The position numbers and the translations under genes are program-made. Source: Bacteroidia bacterium (GTDB lineage: Bacteria > Bacteroidota > Bacteroidia > Bacteroidales > Azobacteroidaceae). From it: a stretch of DNA of 64,000 bases. Below are positions 24,986 through 33,246 of this stretch, piece after piece (positions within the stretch are counted from its first letter, which is position 1; every line of letters begins with the position of its first letter). The stretch spans positions 10,144-74,143 of the forward strand of contig BNTW01000005.1 in the NCBI GenBank assembly GCA_025996895.1, in the 5' to 3' direction. The notes under the pieces were generated by a model that saw only the letters and a program-made list of their open reading frames with translations, was not told where the DNA came from and did not search any database.

Positions 24986-27232
24986 TTATCCGGCGGATGG
25001 ATTACCACTACCGTCATAAACGTGTATATAGTATATGCCATTGGGCAAATTTGATACATTAAATACCGTTTTTTCTCCTTTGGACGTATTATTACGCAAT
25101 AAATTGCCCTGATTGTCGTATAAACGAATATCGAAAATGGCTTTTAGCTTGCTATACGCTTCTTTGTCTATTTCTACATTGAGAATATCGCCGGTTGGAT
25201 TAGGGTAATAATGTATATACGATAAGCTATTAGTCGCTGGAGCTGCATCTATACTTAATGCCACAAGCATCGCATTTGAGGGAATACTTATCCGCATTTC
25301 GCTGGAATTGCCGGTACTTAATAGTGCCTCTAAATAATAATTTTTGCCGTTAATGGGTATCTGTACTATTGAAGTGTCTTCTGATATACTATTTTTACTA
25401 ACTAAAGCAATATTGGAATTGACCGCCTGCAAAGAAATATTCGGACCTGTTCCTGTTTTTGTAGCTGTTCCATTAACTTCTCGCAACCACCATTCACGGG
25501 TTGCATTATAACTTGAGCAGATACCGGAAAGAGAAGTCGTATATAATCCGAAAGACGAAAGCGCAATATAAGATGGCCCAGAAATGCTGACGGAAATAGG
25601 AATATTTGTAATTTTTCTTATTAACTCCGTTCCATTGGCCACAATGCTGACCCAGGCTGGGCCATTACCATTGACGGTATAGGTAGCTGTATTGCCGGAA
25701 GTGGAAACTAAAGTCAAACCGGAACTGTGCCCCCAAGTATAAGAAGCAGGCGGATTGCTGACGGTATAAGATACGTTGGATCCGGGACAGGCAGAGCTGG
25801 GACCGGAGATAGTAAGAGCTATTTTTCCGTTCAAAGTTTGTGGAATAGTACCGGAAGGTGCTAACCAATTACTCAAACGAGTATCATTAGTTCCCCCGCC
25901 ATTCCATGAAAGATTAAATTTACCATAGCGTCCATAAGGGGTATCACATCCTGCTTTTCCTCCATGTAATTGACCTACAACACGATGATTAACATCAAAT
26001 AAAGGAGAGCCAGAAGATCCTCCTTCCATACTGCCATTATCATAATCAACAGTCCAATGTGAATTAGCAGGAGATTGCGTATTATCAGTCCATTTTACAG
26101 AACCACTATTAGATGTTAAATTGTTATTGTCAAATGATATTTTCATTACATCTCCAGCAGGATGATGTATTCCTATACCTGATGTAGGAATGCTGCCACT
26201 CCTATCCCATCCCAAAAACATTGCATCATGATGGGTTATCGGATTGATTAGTTCGACTAAAGCAAAATCAGTGCTTTGCCAAGCCGCTTTAAAATTAGCG
26301 TAGTTATAAGTAATATAGCTGCTAACAGTATTTCCGTTACATGCTATTTTTTTATATTTGAAACGGAATGCCCATGTTTGTGCATCATTTTTTTCCGCAA
26401 CACTTAAGGTTCCGAAAGGACTATTACTATCAATACAATGAAAAGCCGTTAAAAAAAACGGTTTGTTATCTTGCGCCGTGTTATTCAATAAGCATCCTGA
26501 GCAAAGTGCAGTACCTCCCTTTACTAAAATTCTTGCTACGCCATTCGATTCCGTTTCCCATGCCGGATAGCAAGCCACATCGTTATGACAACTGTATGTT
26601 GCAGCTTTCAATGGCACATCCACTCCCTGTTCTGAATTGTAAGAAGAAAATAGATCAACATAAGCATGTACTACTCTTGAAATTCTTAATTTTGAAGTGT
26701 CTTTTGCAATAATAGGTTCAGATAACTGAATAATAACCTCACTGCCCGCCACTAAATCCGTCAAAAAATGGTCATGTTCTTTTGAGATATTTTGTACTTC
26801 GGTTACTGCACCATATACCATTCCTCCATCAAGATTAAAAACATATAACTCTGCTCCGTGAATCAATTCTAATTCCGAAAAGATAAAGTTAAAGGAATAA
26901 GCACCGGGAGATGAAAACTTCATACGCCATATACGATTCTTACCTTGTATTTGCCATGTTCCATCAATTAATGAATAATCTACATCAAAACCATATCCAA
27001 AACGAAATGGTATATCGCCCAATGCAGCATTTTCCATATCTTCTTTCAACAATGCTGATACATCAAACATAGACATTATTTTCGTAGAAATAGAAACTGA
27101 TTTTGCATCTGTTTGTTGCAACGCAGGAAAAAAATCAAACGCACTTTTATCTTCAAAAAAATAGGAAGGAATTTGTGCAAAGGATATCCTGCTTATCAAT
27201 AGCATGATTGCTAAAATTGTTGTTGTTTTCAT
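24986..27232 (-). CDS. Secreted trypsin-like serine protease with PKD-like domain, T9SS tail frameshifted
   Basis: 748 residues. Signal peptide MKTTTILAIMLLISRISFAQ; propeptide-like region to about 210; S1 protease domain with His265 (LTAFHC), Asp322 (TDFALVEL) and Ser407 (GGSSGSPLF) and many paired cysteines, close to lysyl-endopeptidase-like enzymes; PKD-like domain about 475-560; then a T9SS sorting domain from about 680 (YPNPTGDILNVEI, NGIYYIHVYDGS). The annotated end GNPSAG is abnormal: one base shifted, the DNA reads VIHPPDKQQVIIKH and stops at 24961, which is the expected sorting tail. A 1-base change near 25000 has therefore put the secretion signal out of frame. Probably secreted when in frame. 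Confidence 0.85.
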   Translation of the reverse strand: MKTTTILAIMLLISRISFAQIPSYFFEDKSAFDFFPALQQTDAKSVSISTKIMSMFDVSALLKEDMENAALGDIPFRFGYGFDVDYSLIDGTWQIQGKNRIWRMKFSSPGAYSFNFIFSELELIHGAELYVFNLDGGMVYGAVTEVQNISKEHDHFLTDLVAGSEVIIQLSEPIIAKDTSKLRISRVVHAYVDLFSSYNSEQGVDVPLKAATYSCHNDVACYPAWETESNGVARILVKGGTALCSGCLLNNTAQDNKPFFLTAFHCIDSNSPFGTLSVAEKNDAQTWAFRFKYKKIACNGNTVSSYITYNYANFKAAWQSTDFALVELINPITHHDAMFLGWDRSGSIPTSGIGIHHPAGDVMKISFDNNNLTSNSGSVKWTDNTQSPANSHWTVDYDNGSMEGGSSGSPLFDVNHRVVGQLHGGKAGCDTPYGRYGKFNLSWNGGGTNDTRLSNWLAPSGTIPQTLNGKIALTISGPSSACPGSNVSYTVSNPPASYTWGHSSGLTLVSTSGNTATYTVNGNGPAWVSIVANGTELIRKITNIPISVSISGPSYIALSSFGLYTTSLSGICSSYNATREWWLREVNGTATKTGTGPNISLQAVNSNIALVSKNSISEDTSIVQIPINGKNYYLEALLSTGNSSEMRISIPSNAMLVALSIDAAPATNSLSYIHYYPNPTGDILNVEIDKEAYSKLKAIFDIRLYDNQGNLLRNNTSKGEKTVFNVSNLPNGIYYIHVYDGSGNPSAG

Positions 27233-27239
27233 ATATAGT

Positions 27240-27659
27240 TTATTTTATTCGTTGATAAATCTTTATAAATGGATAAGGATATATTGCTGGTATATCGCCT
27301 TTAATGATTTTTAATGTGAGTAAATCCATAAAATTATTATAATAATATTCATATATTTGGTCGCTATCCGTACCAAAAATTACATACAAACAGGCATCGT
27401 CCATCTTATAAATACGGTCAGTGTATTTAGCATAAACTTCAGTATTGAAATAGCCAATCGTTCCATCTTTAAAATACTCGGTATAGCTATTATCTGGAGT
27501 AATTGGCTTTATATCTTCCTCTGTTTGCCCTTGTGCAATTACTTGCCATTTACCAATAATAAATTCTTTCACCTGTACTTCAGATTCATTTTTCTCGCAG
27601 GCAAAACTTCCTGCCAATACCAGCAATATTGCTGCTAATATTAATAATTTTGTTTTCAT
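27240..27659 (-). CDS. Small lipocalin-like lipoprotein
   Basis: 139 residues with a lipoprotein signal MKTKLLILAAILLVLAGSFA and Cys21. The segment KEFIIGKWQVIAQGQ followed by short strands (YTEYFKDGTIGYFN) is the pattern of lipocalin-like (DUF4595/lipocalin_4 type) Bacteroidales lipoproteins. It ends 7 bases before the protease gene, so both form one transcript. The function is unknown; a role in the neighbouring protease's export or inhibition is possible but unsupported. Confidence 0.6.
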   Translation of the reverse strand: MKTKLLILAAILLVLAGSFACEKNESEVQVKEFIIGKWQVIAQGQTEEDIKPITPDNSYTEYFKDGTIGYFNTEVYAKYTDRIYKMDDACLYVIFGTDSDQIYEYYYNNFMDLLTLKIIKGDIPAIYPYPFIKIYQRIK

Positions 27660-27715
27660 ATCAATTTGTATATATGTTATTCCCTTATGTTGCTAGCTCT
27701 CATCTGTTAATTTCA

Positions 27716-27756
27716 AAAAACCTCCTTAATTCCTAACCGAAAATAAGGAGGTTTTT
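27716..27756 (-). terminator. Terminator, second of a tandem pair
   Basis: Perfect 13-bp arms AAAAACCTCCTTA / TAAGGAGGTTTTT with a 15-base loop. On the minus strand T6 follows. It stands between the GG-leader peptide and the lipoprotein gene and can also stop plus-strand transcription. Confidence 0.8.
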
Positions 27757-27833
27757 ATTAAGGATGCGAACCTTGGTTAGTCTATTTATAATATAAATCT
27801 CACAAAAATCTCATATAAATCTAATTTAAAAAA

Positions 27834-27876
27834 AGCCTCACTGTATTTCTAATCTATCACAGACAACAGTGAGGCT
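27834..27876 (-). terminator. Terminator, first of a tandem pair
   Basis: Perfect 11-bp arms AGCCTCACTGT / ACAGTGAGGCT; on the minus strand the stem is followed by T7. It is the first terminator met by transcripts from the GG-leader gene at 28141-28272. Confidence 0.8.
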
Positions 27877-28140
27877 AAATAAAAAAGGATGCGAACCCTC
27901 CAAAACTCAATTAATAAATAGGATAAAAGCAATTCTAATCAATCTCGTTTTGATACTGCAATAATATACATAAAAATCGGAACAATCTATAATTTTTTTC
28001 TAATATTTTTCTAATTTCCGAAAAAAAATAGCACAAAAATATCTTTTCCAAAGAGAAATTTCTCCTCGAAAAAGATATGTATTGTTTTGTTACTTAATTT
28101 GTTGGCAAAATAGCCAGTCCTAACAAATAATAGGGTGTTG

Positions 28141-28272
28141 TTAATCGAAACGAATATAATAAGTTTGACCACCAATTGTTACTACAATATATTTTGCACC
28201 ACCATTGATTTGATTCATTTCGGAAGCATTCATTCCTTTCAAATTCTTTGACATTTTTTCAATTGTTTTCAT
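28141..28272 (-). CDS. GG-leader natural product precursor peptide
   Basis: 43 codons translated by hand: MKTIEKMSKNLKGMNASEMN, QINGG (double glycine at residues 24-25), then an 18-residue core with VVTIGGQTYYIRFD. A short Lys/Met-rich leader ending in ING-G and a small aromatic core is the layout of the GG-Bacteroidales precursor family, the partner of rSAM and pseudo-rSAM maturases such as the one at 23710-24915. No clear promoter is seen directly upstream. Divergent from a predicted small RNA at 28346-28430. Confidence 0.7.
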   Translation of the reverse strand: MKTIEKMSKNLKGMNASEMNQINGGAKYIVVTIGGQTYYIRFD

Positions 28273-28308
28273 ACGACAGATAATTTATTATTATTTTTCT
28301 TGTTTTTA

Positions 28309-28339
28309 TTTGTATTTTATGAATTTATTTTTACCTTTG
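28309..28339 (+). promoter_or_regulatory. Consensus promoter in front of a candidate small RNA
   Basis: TTTG (28309-28312), 19-base spacer, TACCTTTG (28332-28339): a full match to the Bacteroidota TTTG-N19-TAnnTTTG promoter on the plus strand. No coding frame follows before a terminator at 28386-28424. Confidence 0.65.
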
Positions 28340-28345
28340 CAATTG

Positions 28346-28430
28346 TATACTGCAATATTACACCCTTTTCGCGCGCGCGAAGGGGAAATAGGAAGTGATT
28401 GCCTTTTTAAAGTGTTTCCTATTTTTCTAT
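28346..28430 (+). ncRNA. Candidate small RNA, about 85 nt
   Basis: Starting from the predicted transcript start, the RNA would contain a GC hairpin from the palindrome TTCGCGCGCGCGAA (28368-28381) extended by CCC/GGG. It then has a 9-bp terminator stem AAATAGGAA / TTCCTATTT (28386-28394 and 28416-28424) and a T-rich end. No open frame of note is present. The identity is unknown; it does not look like 6S or SRP RNA. Confidence 0.5.
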
Positions 28431-28520
28431 TTTAAAGTTTTTTATTTTTTTAGATATAAAAACAGAAAATACTCACAATAATAATATCACAAATATAATA
28501 TTTTTATAATCGGGAAAATA

Positions 28521-28553
28521 CATTAACTTTGCAAAGTCTTTGCAAAGTTAATG
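28521..28553. promoter_or_regulatory. Perfect 15-bp inverted repeat over the two-component promoter
   Basis: CATTAACTTTGCAAA, GTC, then the exact reverse complement. The left arm contains the -7 element TAACTTTG (28524-28531), and the right arm ends 3 bases before the histidine kinase ATG. It is either a dimeric operator, possibly for the system's own response regulator, or an RNA hairpin that hides the start codon. Confidence 0.7.
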
Positions 28554-28556
28554 TGA

Positions 28557-29927
28557 ATGAAACAATCAACATTGACCATATTGTCCGTTATCTTTATTAT
28601 TGCGATAGCTTTTTTTCAGGGCTATATCTTATATAATATGTATAATCTCCAAAAAAAATCATTGGCGAAAGAGTTGGATGTTGTTTTGGATAATGCCTAT
28701 AAAGAAGATTTAAATCAACGGATTTCTCAGATAAAAGAAAATCAAGATATACCTATTGAAATTTTTAAAGAAACCGATGGAATAAATGATGATGGAGCCA
28801 AAGATACAATTGTGTATTATAATTTTGATACAAATGAAAATACGACTAATAATGATATTGTAGGTGCTATTAATTCCGCTGTAATTCAATATGCAAATTT
28901 GATTAGACCGGTAGATTTGAACAATTTAGACAGTTTAGTGAGTATTGGGCTTCAGGAGAGAAAAATTGTTTCGAATTTCTTTGTATGGATTGTTGATAAA
29001 GACGGGGTTCGTCAGGAACAATCGAAACCGGATAATGATAAAAAATTGGAGTTTCCGGTCTATTCGCAAAAAATCCCCTTGGATTTGGAAAAAACAAAAT
29101 TTTTGGAATTGGTGCTGGTTAATCCGCAAGGAACCATTTTTGAAAGGTTGCTTATTATAATTGTTTTGTGCGTGTTGTTTTCCTTTATAGCTATTTATAC
29201 CGTTCAGACATTGGGAAATTTGTATGCCAAACAACGGAAATTGGCAGCGTTGAAAAACGACTTTTTTGGTCAGGTTTCGCACGAGTTGAAGCGTCCGCTC
29301 ACGCAGGCGCACATGGCGGTTTCTTCGTTGGTGGAACGAATGAAACACAACGACGGCTCATTCGACGCAAGCCGGTATTTGGACATTGCGCAACGCTCAA
29401 CAGAAGATATGACCAAGAAAATTAACATGATTTTGGCATTGTCGCGCGAAGAAGACGGCGTGTTGCAACTGAACATAAAGGAATTTGACTTGCCGGCCAC
29501 TCTTGCTCTGATGGTAGAGCGTATCGAAATGCTGGCCACCAAACCGACGCAGATAACGGTCGATAATCAATTGAAATCGCCGGCTATTCGAGCAGACATC
29601 GACCATTTCATGCAATCGGTGGCCAACCTGATTGAAAATGCTATCAAATATTCCAATGATTCGGTTGAAATACAAATCCGCCTGTCTTCCGAAAATAACC
29701 GGCTTATTTTGGCGGTGAAGGACAACGGTGTGGGGATTGCCGAAGAAAATTTGTCCCGCATTTTCCAAAAATACGACCGGCTCAATCCGGCCAACAGCAA
29801 AGTCACCGGTTTCGGAATCGGCTTGAATTACGTTAAAAAAATCATAGAAAAACATGGAGGAAAGATAGATGTAACCAGCCTGTTAGGCAAAGGAAGCGAG
29901 TTTACTATCTCTTTACCTCGTCAATGA
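28557..29927 (+). CDS. Membrane sensor histidine kinase
   Basis: 456 residues. Two membrane helices (about 6-27 and 197-217) bracket a ~165-residue periplasmic sensor region with no recognised domain. Then follow the H-box DFFGQVSHELKRPLTQAH (His242), the N-box (NLIENAIKYSNDSVEI), the G1 box DNGVGIAEENLSRIF and the G2 box GFGIGLNYVKKI. It lacks a clear HAMP domain, as in the RprX-like kinases of Bacteroides. It overlaps the response-regulator start by 4 bases. Expression is probably controlled through the 15-bp inverted repeat. Confidence 0.9.
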   Translation: MKQSTLTILSVIFIIAIAFFQGYILYNMYNLQKKSLAKELDVVLDNAYKEDLNQRISQIKENQDIPIEIFKETDGINDDGAKDTIVYYNFDTNENTTNNDIVGAINSAVIQYANLIRPVDLNNLDSLVSIGLQERKIVSNFFVWIVDKDGVRQEQSKPDNDKKLEFPVYSQKIPLDLEKTKFLELVLVNPQGTIFERLLIIIVLCVLFSFIAIYTVQTLGNLYAKQRKLAALKNDFFGQVSHELKRPLTQAHMAVSSLVERMKHNDGSFDASRYLDIAQRSTEDMTKKINMILALSREEDGVLQLNIKEFDLPATLALMVERIEMLATKPTQITVDNQLKSPAIRADIDHFMQSVANLIENAIKYSNDSVEIQIRLSSENNRLILAVKDNGVGIAEENLSRIFQKYDRLNPANSKVTGFGIGLNYVKKIIEKHGGKIDVTSLLGKGSEFTISLPRQ

Positions 29928-30652
29928 ATATAATTATGAATAAGAAAAAAGTTTTGATTGTTGAAGATGATACGTTCGTTGCTTTCATGGTGCAAGACTA
30001 TTTAGCCAGCGAAAATTTTGATTCACGGCATATTCACAACGATTTTCAGCATATTACGAAAAAGGTTGTAGAGTATGATCCCGACATCATTTTGTTAGAT
30101 GTCAATCTGGACGAAAATACGAACGGTTTCAATTTGGCCAGGCTGATACGCGCTTCGGGCGATACCACCCCTATTATTTTCACTACAGCGCGTACAGAAT
30201 ACGAAGATGTGGAACGAGGCTATAAAATCGGCAATGTCGATTATGTAAAAAAGCCTTATACGGCGCGTGAACTTGTGTTGCATATTAAAGAATTGATTTT
30301 TCGCAATGAGGGTGTTCGGCCGAACGAACAAAAAAGTTATTCGTTCGGCAATGCTATCTTTTATCCGGACGAACGACGCCTCGTTTTAGGCAATCAGGCG
30401 GATACGATACTTCGCAAAAACGAAAATGAGGTGTTGGATCTACTTTTCGCTCATAAGGAACAGTTAGTATCCAAAGACGCGGTAGCCAAAGCCATTTGGG
30501 AAGACGAGCGGATTGATGCCAAAGAAAAAGAAAGCTCAATTAACAACCTGATCTACAGTTTGCGTACGAAATTAAGCAAGGGCAGTGGTCTTGAAATTCT
30601 TACGGTAAACAGAGCCGGCTATAAATTGACGCGTACAAAATCGGCATCATGA
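29924..30652 (+). CDS. OmpR/RprY-like response regulator
   Basis: 242 residues (or 238 from the ATG at 29936, MNKKKVLIVEDD). The receiver domain has the acidic pocket EDD, phospho-acceptor Asp59 (IILLDVNLDEN), Thr in FTTA and Lys in VKKPY. The C-terminal winged helix has NENEVLDLLFAHKEQLVSKD and a closing NLIYSLRTKLSK ... TVNRAGYKL. It is the partner of the upstream kinase. The targets are unknown; the perfect repeat at 28521-28553 and the neighbouring GG-leader locus are candidates. Confidence 0.92.
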   Translation: MNIIMNKKKVLIVEDDTFVAFMVQDYLASENFDSRHIHNDFQHITKKVVEYDPDIILLDVNLDENTNGFNLARLIRASGDTTPIIFTTARTEYEDVERGYKIGNVDYVKKPYTARELVLHIKELIFRNEGVRPNEQKSYSFGNAIFYPDERRLVLGNQADTILRKNENEVLDLLFAHKEQLVSKDAVAKAIWEDERIDAKEKESSINNLIYSLRTKLSKGSGLEILTVNRAGYKLTRTKSAS

Positions 30653-32064
30653 TTCAGCAGTTTTTTTTAGAACAGATAAAAAAGAACTTCCTGTTTGAGC
30701 CGACCGAAGAACAACTGCTTGCCTTGGAACGACTGAACGATTTTTTATTCGACCGCCGAAACGACACGCTGTTTCTCCTGAAAGGCTATGCCGGAACAGG
30801 AAAATCTTCACTTGTGGGTGCGCTCGTGAAGACTATGAATGAACTGCAACAGAAATCGGTTTTGCTCGCGCCCACCGGACGCGCGGCCAAAGTATTTGCC
30901 GCTTATGCCGGACAAACGGCTTATACCATTCACAAAAAAATCTACCGGCAAAAGGTGTTTTCCAACGAGCCGGGTGGGTTTGTGTTGAATGATAACCTGC
31001 ACAAACAGACTTTATTTATTGTCGATGAGGCTTCCATGATTTCCAATGACGGCTTGGATTCGTTCCGTTTCGGAAGCGGGCGGTTGCTTGACGATTTAAT
31101 TCATTATGTTTATAACGGCGAAGGTTGCCGGCTGATTTTGCTGGGTGATTCCGCACAGCTACCGCCGGTTTCGCAACCCGAAAGTCCCGCGCTGGATACG
31201 GATGTTTTGCGAGGTTATGGCTTGGACGTAGCGAGTGTTACACTGACGCAGGTCGTCCGTCAGGCGGAAATGTCGGGCATTTTAATGAATGCCACGCGTT
31301 TGCGGAAAGCGATTGACGAAAACAAAGTAACGGTTTTTCCGAAAATCAAAACGGCCGGCTTTCCCGATGTGCAGATAGTTCAGGGCAGCGAATGGCAAGA
31401 AGTAGTCGAAGAGGCTTACCATCGTGACGGACAGGACGAAACGATTGTGATTTCGCGTTCCAACAAGCAGTCCAACCGTTTCAATCAATCTATCCGCAGC
31501 CGTATTCTCTGGCGCGAAGAAGAAATTTCGTCGGGCGATTTGCTCATGATTGCGAAAAACAATTATTTCTGGACGGAAAAATGGCAAGAAATGGATTTTA
31601 TCGCCAACGGAGACCGCATGGAAATCCGGCGCATTCGGAAGATGCAGGAATTGTACGGTTTTCATTTTTGCGATATGGTCGGCTATTTCCCCGATTACAA
31701 CCTGGAATTGGAAGTGAAAATCTTGCTGGAAAGCCTGCACGCTGACGCACCGGCTTTGCCGAAAGAACTCACTGACCGGTTGTTTTTTGCCGTTTTGGAA
31801 GATTACGCCGACATTTCCTCGAAAAAGGAAAAAATGAAACAACTAAAAATCAATCCGTATTTTAACGCCCTGCAAGTGAAATATGCTTACGCCGTCACGT
31901 GCCACAAAGCGCAGGGCGGACAGTGGAAAAACGTTTTCCTCGACCTTTCCTACGTTCCCGAAGAATATTTGGGACGCGATTTCTATCGCTGGCTCTACAC
32001 TGCTTTCACGCGGGCAACGGACAAGATTTATTTAATACAGCCGGTAAAGGAATTATTAGCGTAA
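30649..32064 (+). CDS. RecD-like ATP-dependent DNA helicase
   Basis: 471 residues, SF1B helicase of the RecD2/AAA_30 type: Walker A KGYAGTGKSSL (about 45-55), motif Ia APTGRAAK, Walker B IVDEASM, motif III LILLGDSAQLPPV, and C-terminal UvrD_C_2 motifs YAVTCHKAQGGQW and YTAFTRATDKIYL. It is a short stand-alone form common in Bacteroidales, not a RecBCD subunit. It overlaps the response-regulator stop by 4 bases, so it sits in that operon. Confidence 0.88.
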   Translation: MIQQFFLEQIKKNFLFEPTEEQLLALERLNDFLFDRRNDTLFLLKGYAGTGKSSLVGALVKTMNELQQKSVLLAPTGRAAKVFAAYAGQTAYTIHKKIYRQKVFSNEPGGFVLNDNLHKQTLFIVDEASMISNDGLDSFRFGSGRLLDDLIHYVYNGEGCRLILLGDSAQLPPVSQPESPALDTDVLRGYGLDVASVTLTQVVRQAEMSGILMNATRLRKAIDENKVTVFPKIKTAGFPDVQIVQGSEWQEVVEEAYHRDGQDETIVISRSNKQSNRFNQSIRSRILWREEEISSGDLLMIAKNNYFWTEKWQEMDFIANGDRMEIRRIRKMQELYGFHFCDMVGYFPDYNLELEVKILLESLHADAPALPKELTDRLFFAVLEDYADISSKKEKMKQLKINPYFNALQVKYAYAVTCHKAQGGQWKNVFLDLSYVPEEYLGRDFYRWLYTAFTRATDKIYLIQPVKELLA

Positions 32065-32122
32065 GTGCGCTATGTCAAATATTTTATCTATATTTGCCCC
32101 GTATTTCTAAATCGTTTGTCGC

Positions 32123-32542
32123 ATGTCTTTAAAAAAAGAAATTGAACGTTATTTGGTTCTCGTTCAAAGTTTAGAGACTTCTTTTCAAATAGCCTTGGAA
32201 TCGGAAACGCTTCCGCCGGCTTTTTTCGATGCGACACGCGACTTGCTGGACGTGCTGAAAGAAGAGTTAGACGAATTGGAAATATTTGAAAATCAAGAAC
32301 TTACGGAAAAATACTATCCTGATATTCGCCGGCTGTTAAGCATTAACGACCGTTTCCGTTTCCAGCGCGATTTATTTGCCGGAAGTAAAGAAAAAATGGA
32401 CGAGGCATTGGATGATTTGAACGGTTTAAATTCCATTGAAGAAATGTTTGAGTGCCTTCACGGCCGTTTTGAATGGGATTGGGAAGACGAATCAGTTTGT
32501 GCATTTAAAGAATTGTTGAAAAAAAGATTTGCAGAAGTATGA
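32123..32542 (+). CDS. Conserved hypothetical helical protein
   Basis: 139 residues, highly acidic and helical, without signal or membrane segment. The core LLSINDRFRFQRDLFAGSKE and the end FEWDWEDESVCAFKELLKKR are features I associate with conserved Bacteroidales proteins of unknown function. Its stop overlaps the rsmI start (ATGATG), implying co-translation. No function is proposed. Confidence 0.6.
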   Translation: MSLKKEIERYLVLVQSLETSFQIALESETLPPAFFDATRDLLDVLKEELDELEIFENQELTEKYYPDIRRLLSINDRFRFQRDLFAGSKEKMDEALDDLNGLNSIEEMFECLHGRFEWDWEDESVCAFKELLKKRFAEV

Positions 32543-33222
32543 TGAAAGCCGCGAAACTCTATTTAGTCCCTACGCCTGTGGGAAATCTCGAAGACATGAC
32601 TTTCCGGGCAGTGCGGATATTGAAGGAAGCGGACGTCATTCTGGCTGAAGACACGCGTACGACCGGTTTTCTGCTGAAGCATTTTGAAATACAAAATAAG
32701 ATGTTGTCGCACCATAAATTCAACGAACATCAGACAGTTGAAGGGATTGTTTCACGAATAAATGCCGGCGAAACGGTGGCGTTGGTATCGGACGCAGGCA
32801 CGCCGGGCATTTCCGACCCGGGTTTTTTACTCGTGCGTGAGTGTGTCAAACAGGGAGTGGAAGTGGAATGTCTGCCCGGAGCGACGGCGTTAATTCCGGC
32901 GTTAGTTAATTCCGGCTTACCGACCGACCGCTTCTGCTTTGAAGGATTCTTGCCGCAGAAAAAAGGACGGAAAACCCGCCTGGAAGCATTGACTGAAGAA
33001 ACCCGCACGATGGTTTTGTATGAGTCACCTTTTCGTATCGTCAAGACATTGAGCCAGTTAATGGAATTTTTGGGTGAAGAACGGCCGGCTTCCGTTTCGC
33101 GCGAAATTTCTAAATTGCATGACGAAACCGTTCGTGGAACGTTGAAAGAATTGATTGCTCACTTTACCGGCAATCCGCCGCGAGGGGAGTTTGTTATGAT
33201 TATAGGAGGAAAAGAAAAATAA
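32539..33222 (+). CDS. rsmI: 16S rRNA (cytidine(1402)-2'-O)-methyltransferase RsmI
   Basis: 227 residues of the SAM-dependent tetrapyrrole-methylase fold: LYLVPTPVGNLEDMTFRAV at the start, EDTRTTGFLL, SDAGTPGISDPGFLLV, PGATALIPALVNSGLPTDRF, and FEGFLPQKKGRK. These are all the RsmI signatures. It modifies C1402 of 16S rRNA. Start at 32539 or 32542 (ATGATG). Confidence 0.95.
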   Translation: MMKAAKLYLVPTPVGNLEDMTFRAVRILKEADVILAEDTRTTGFLLKHFEIQNKMLSHHKFNEHQTVEGIVSRINAGETVALVSDAGTPGISDPGFLLVRECVKQGVEVECLPGATALIPALVNSGLPTDRFCFEGFLPQKKGRKTRLEALTEETRTMVLYESPFRIVKTLSQLMEFLGEERPASVSREISKLHDETVRGTLKELIAHFTGNPPRGEFVMIIGGKEK

Positions 33223-33246
33223 TTAATCACTTAAATTGAATAAAAA

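Larger units (their letters stand above)
27660..28140. other. Gene-less 481 bases with two terminators and a repeated hairpin
   Basis: No coding frame is convincing. The stretch holds two minus-oriented terminators, each preceded on the minus strand by GGTTCGCATCCTT (27762-27774 and 27886-27898 region), plus AT-rich DNA from 27900 to 28140. It could encode one or two small RNAs on the minus strand. Confidence 0.5.

Noticed and set aside
27762..27898. A degenerate tRNA or tmRNA from the GGTTCGCATCC sequences
   Set aside because: No acceptor or anticodon arms surround them, and the loop has C instead of the invariant A58.
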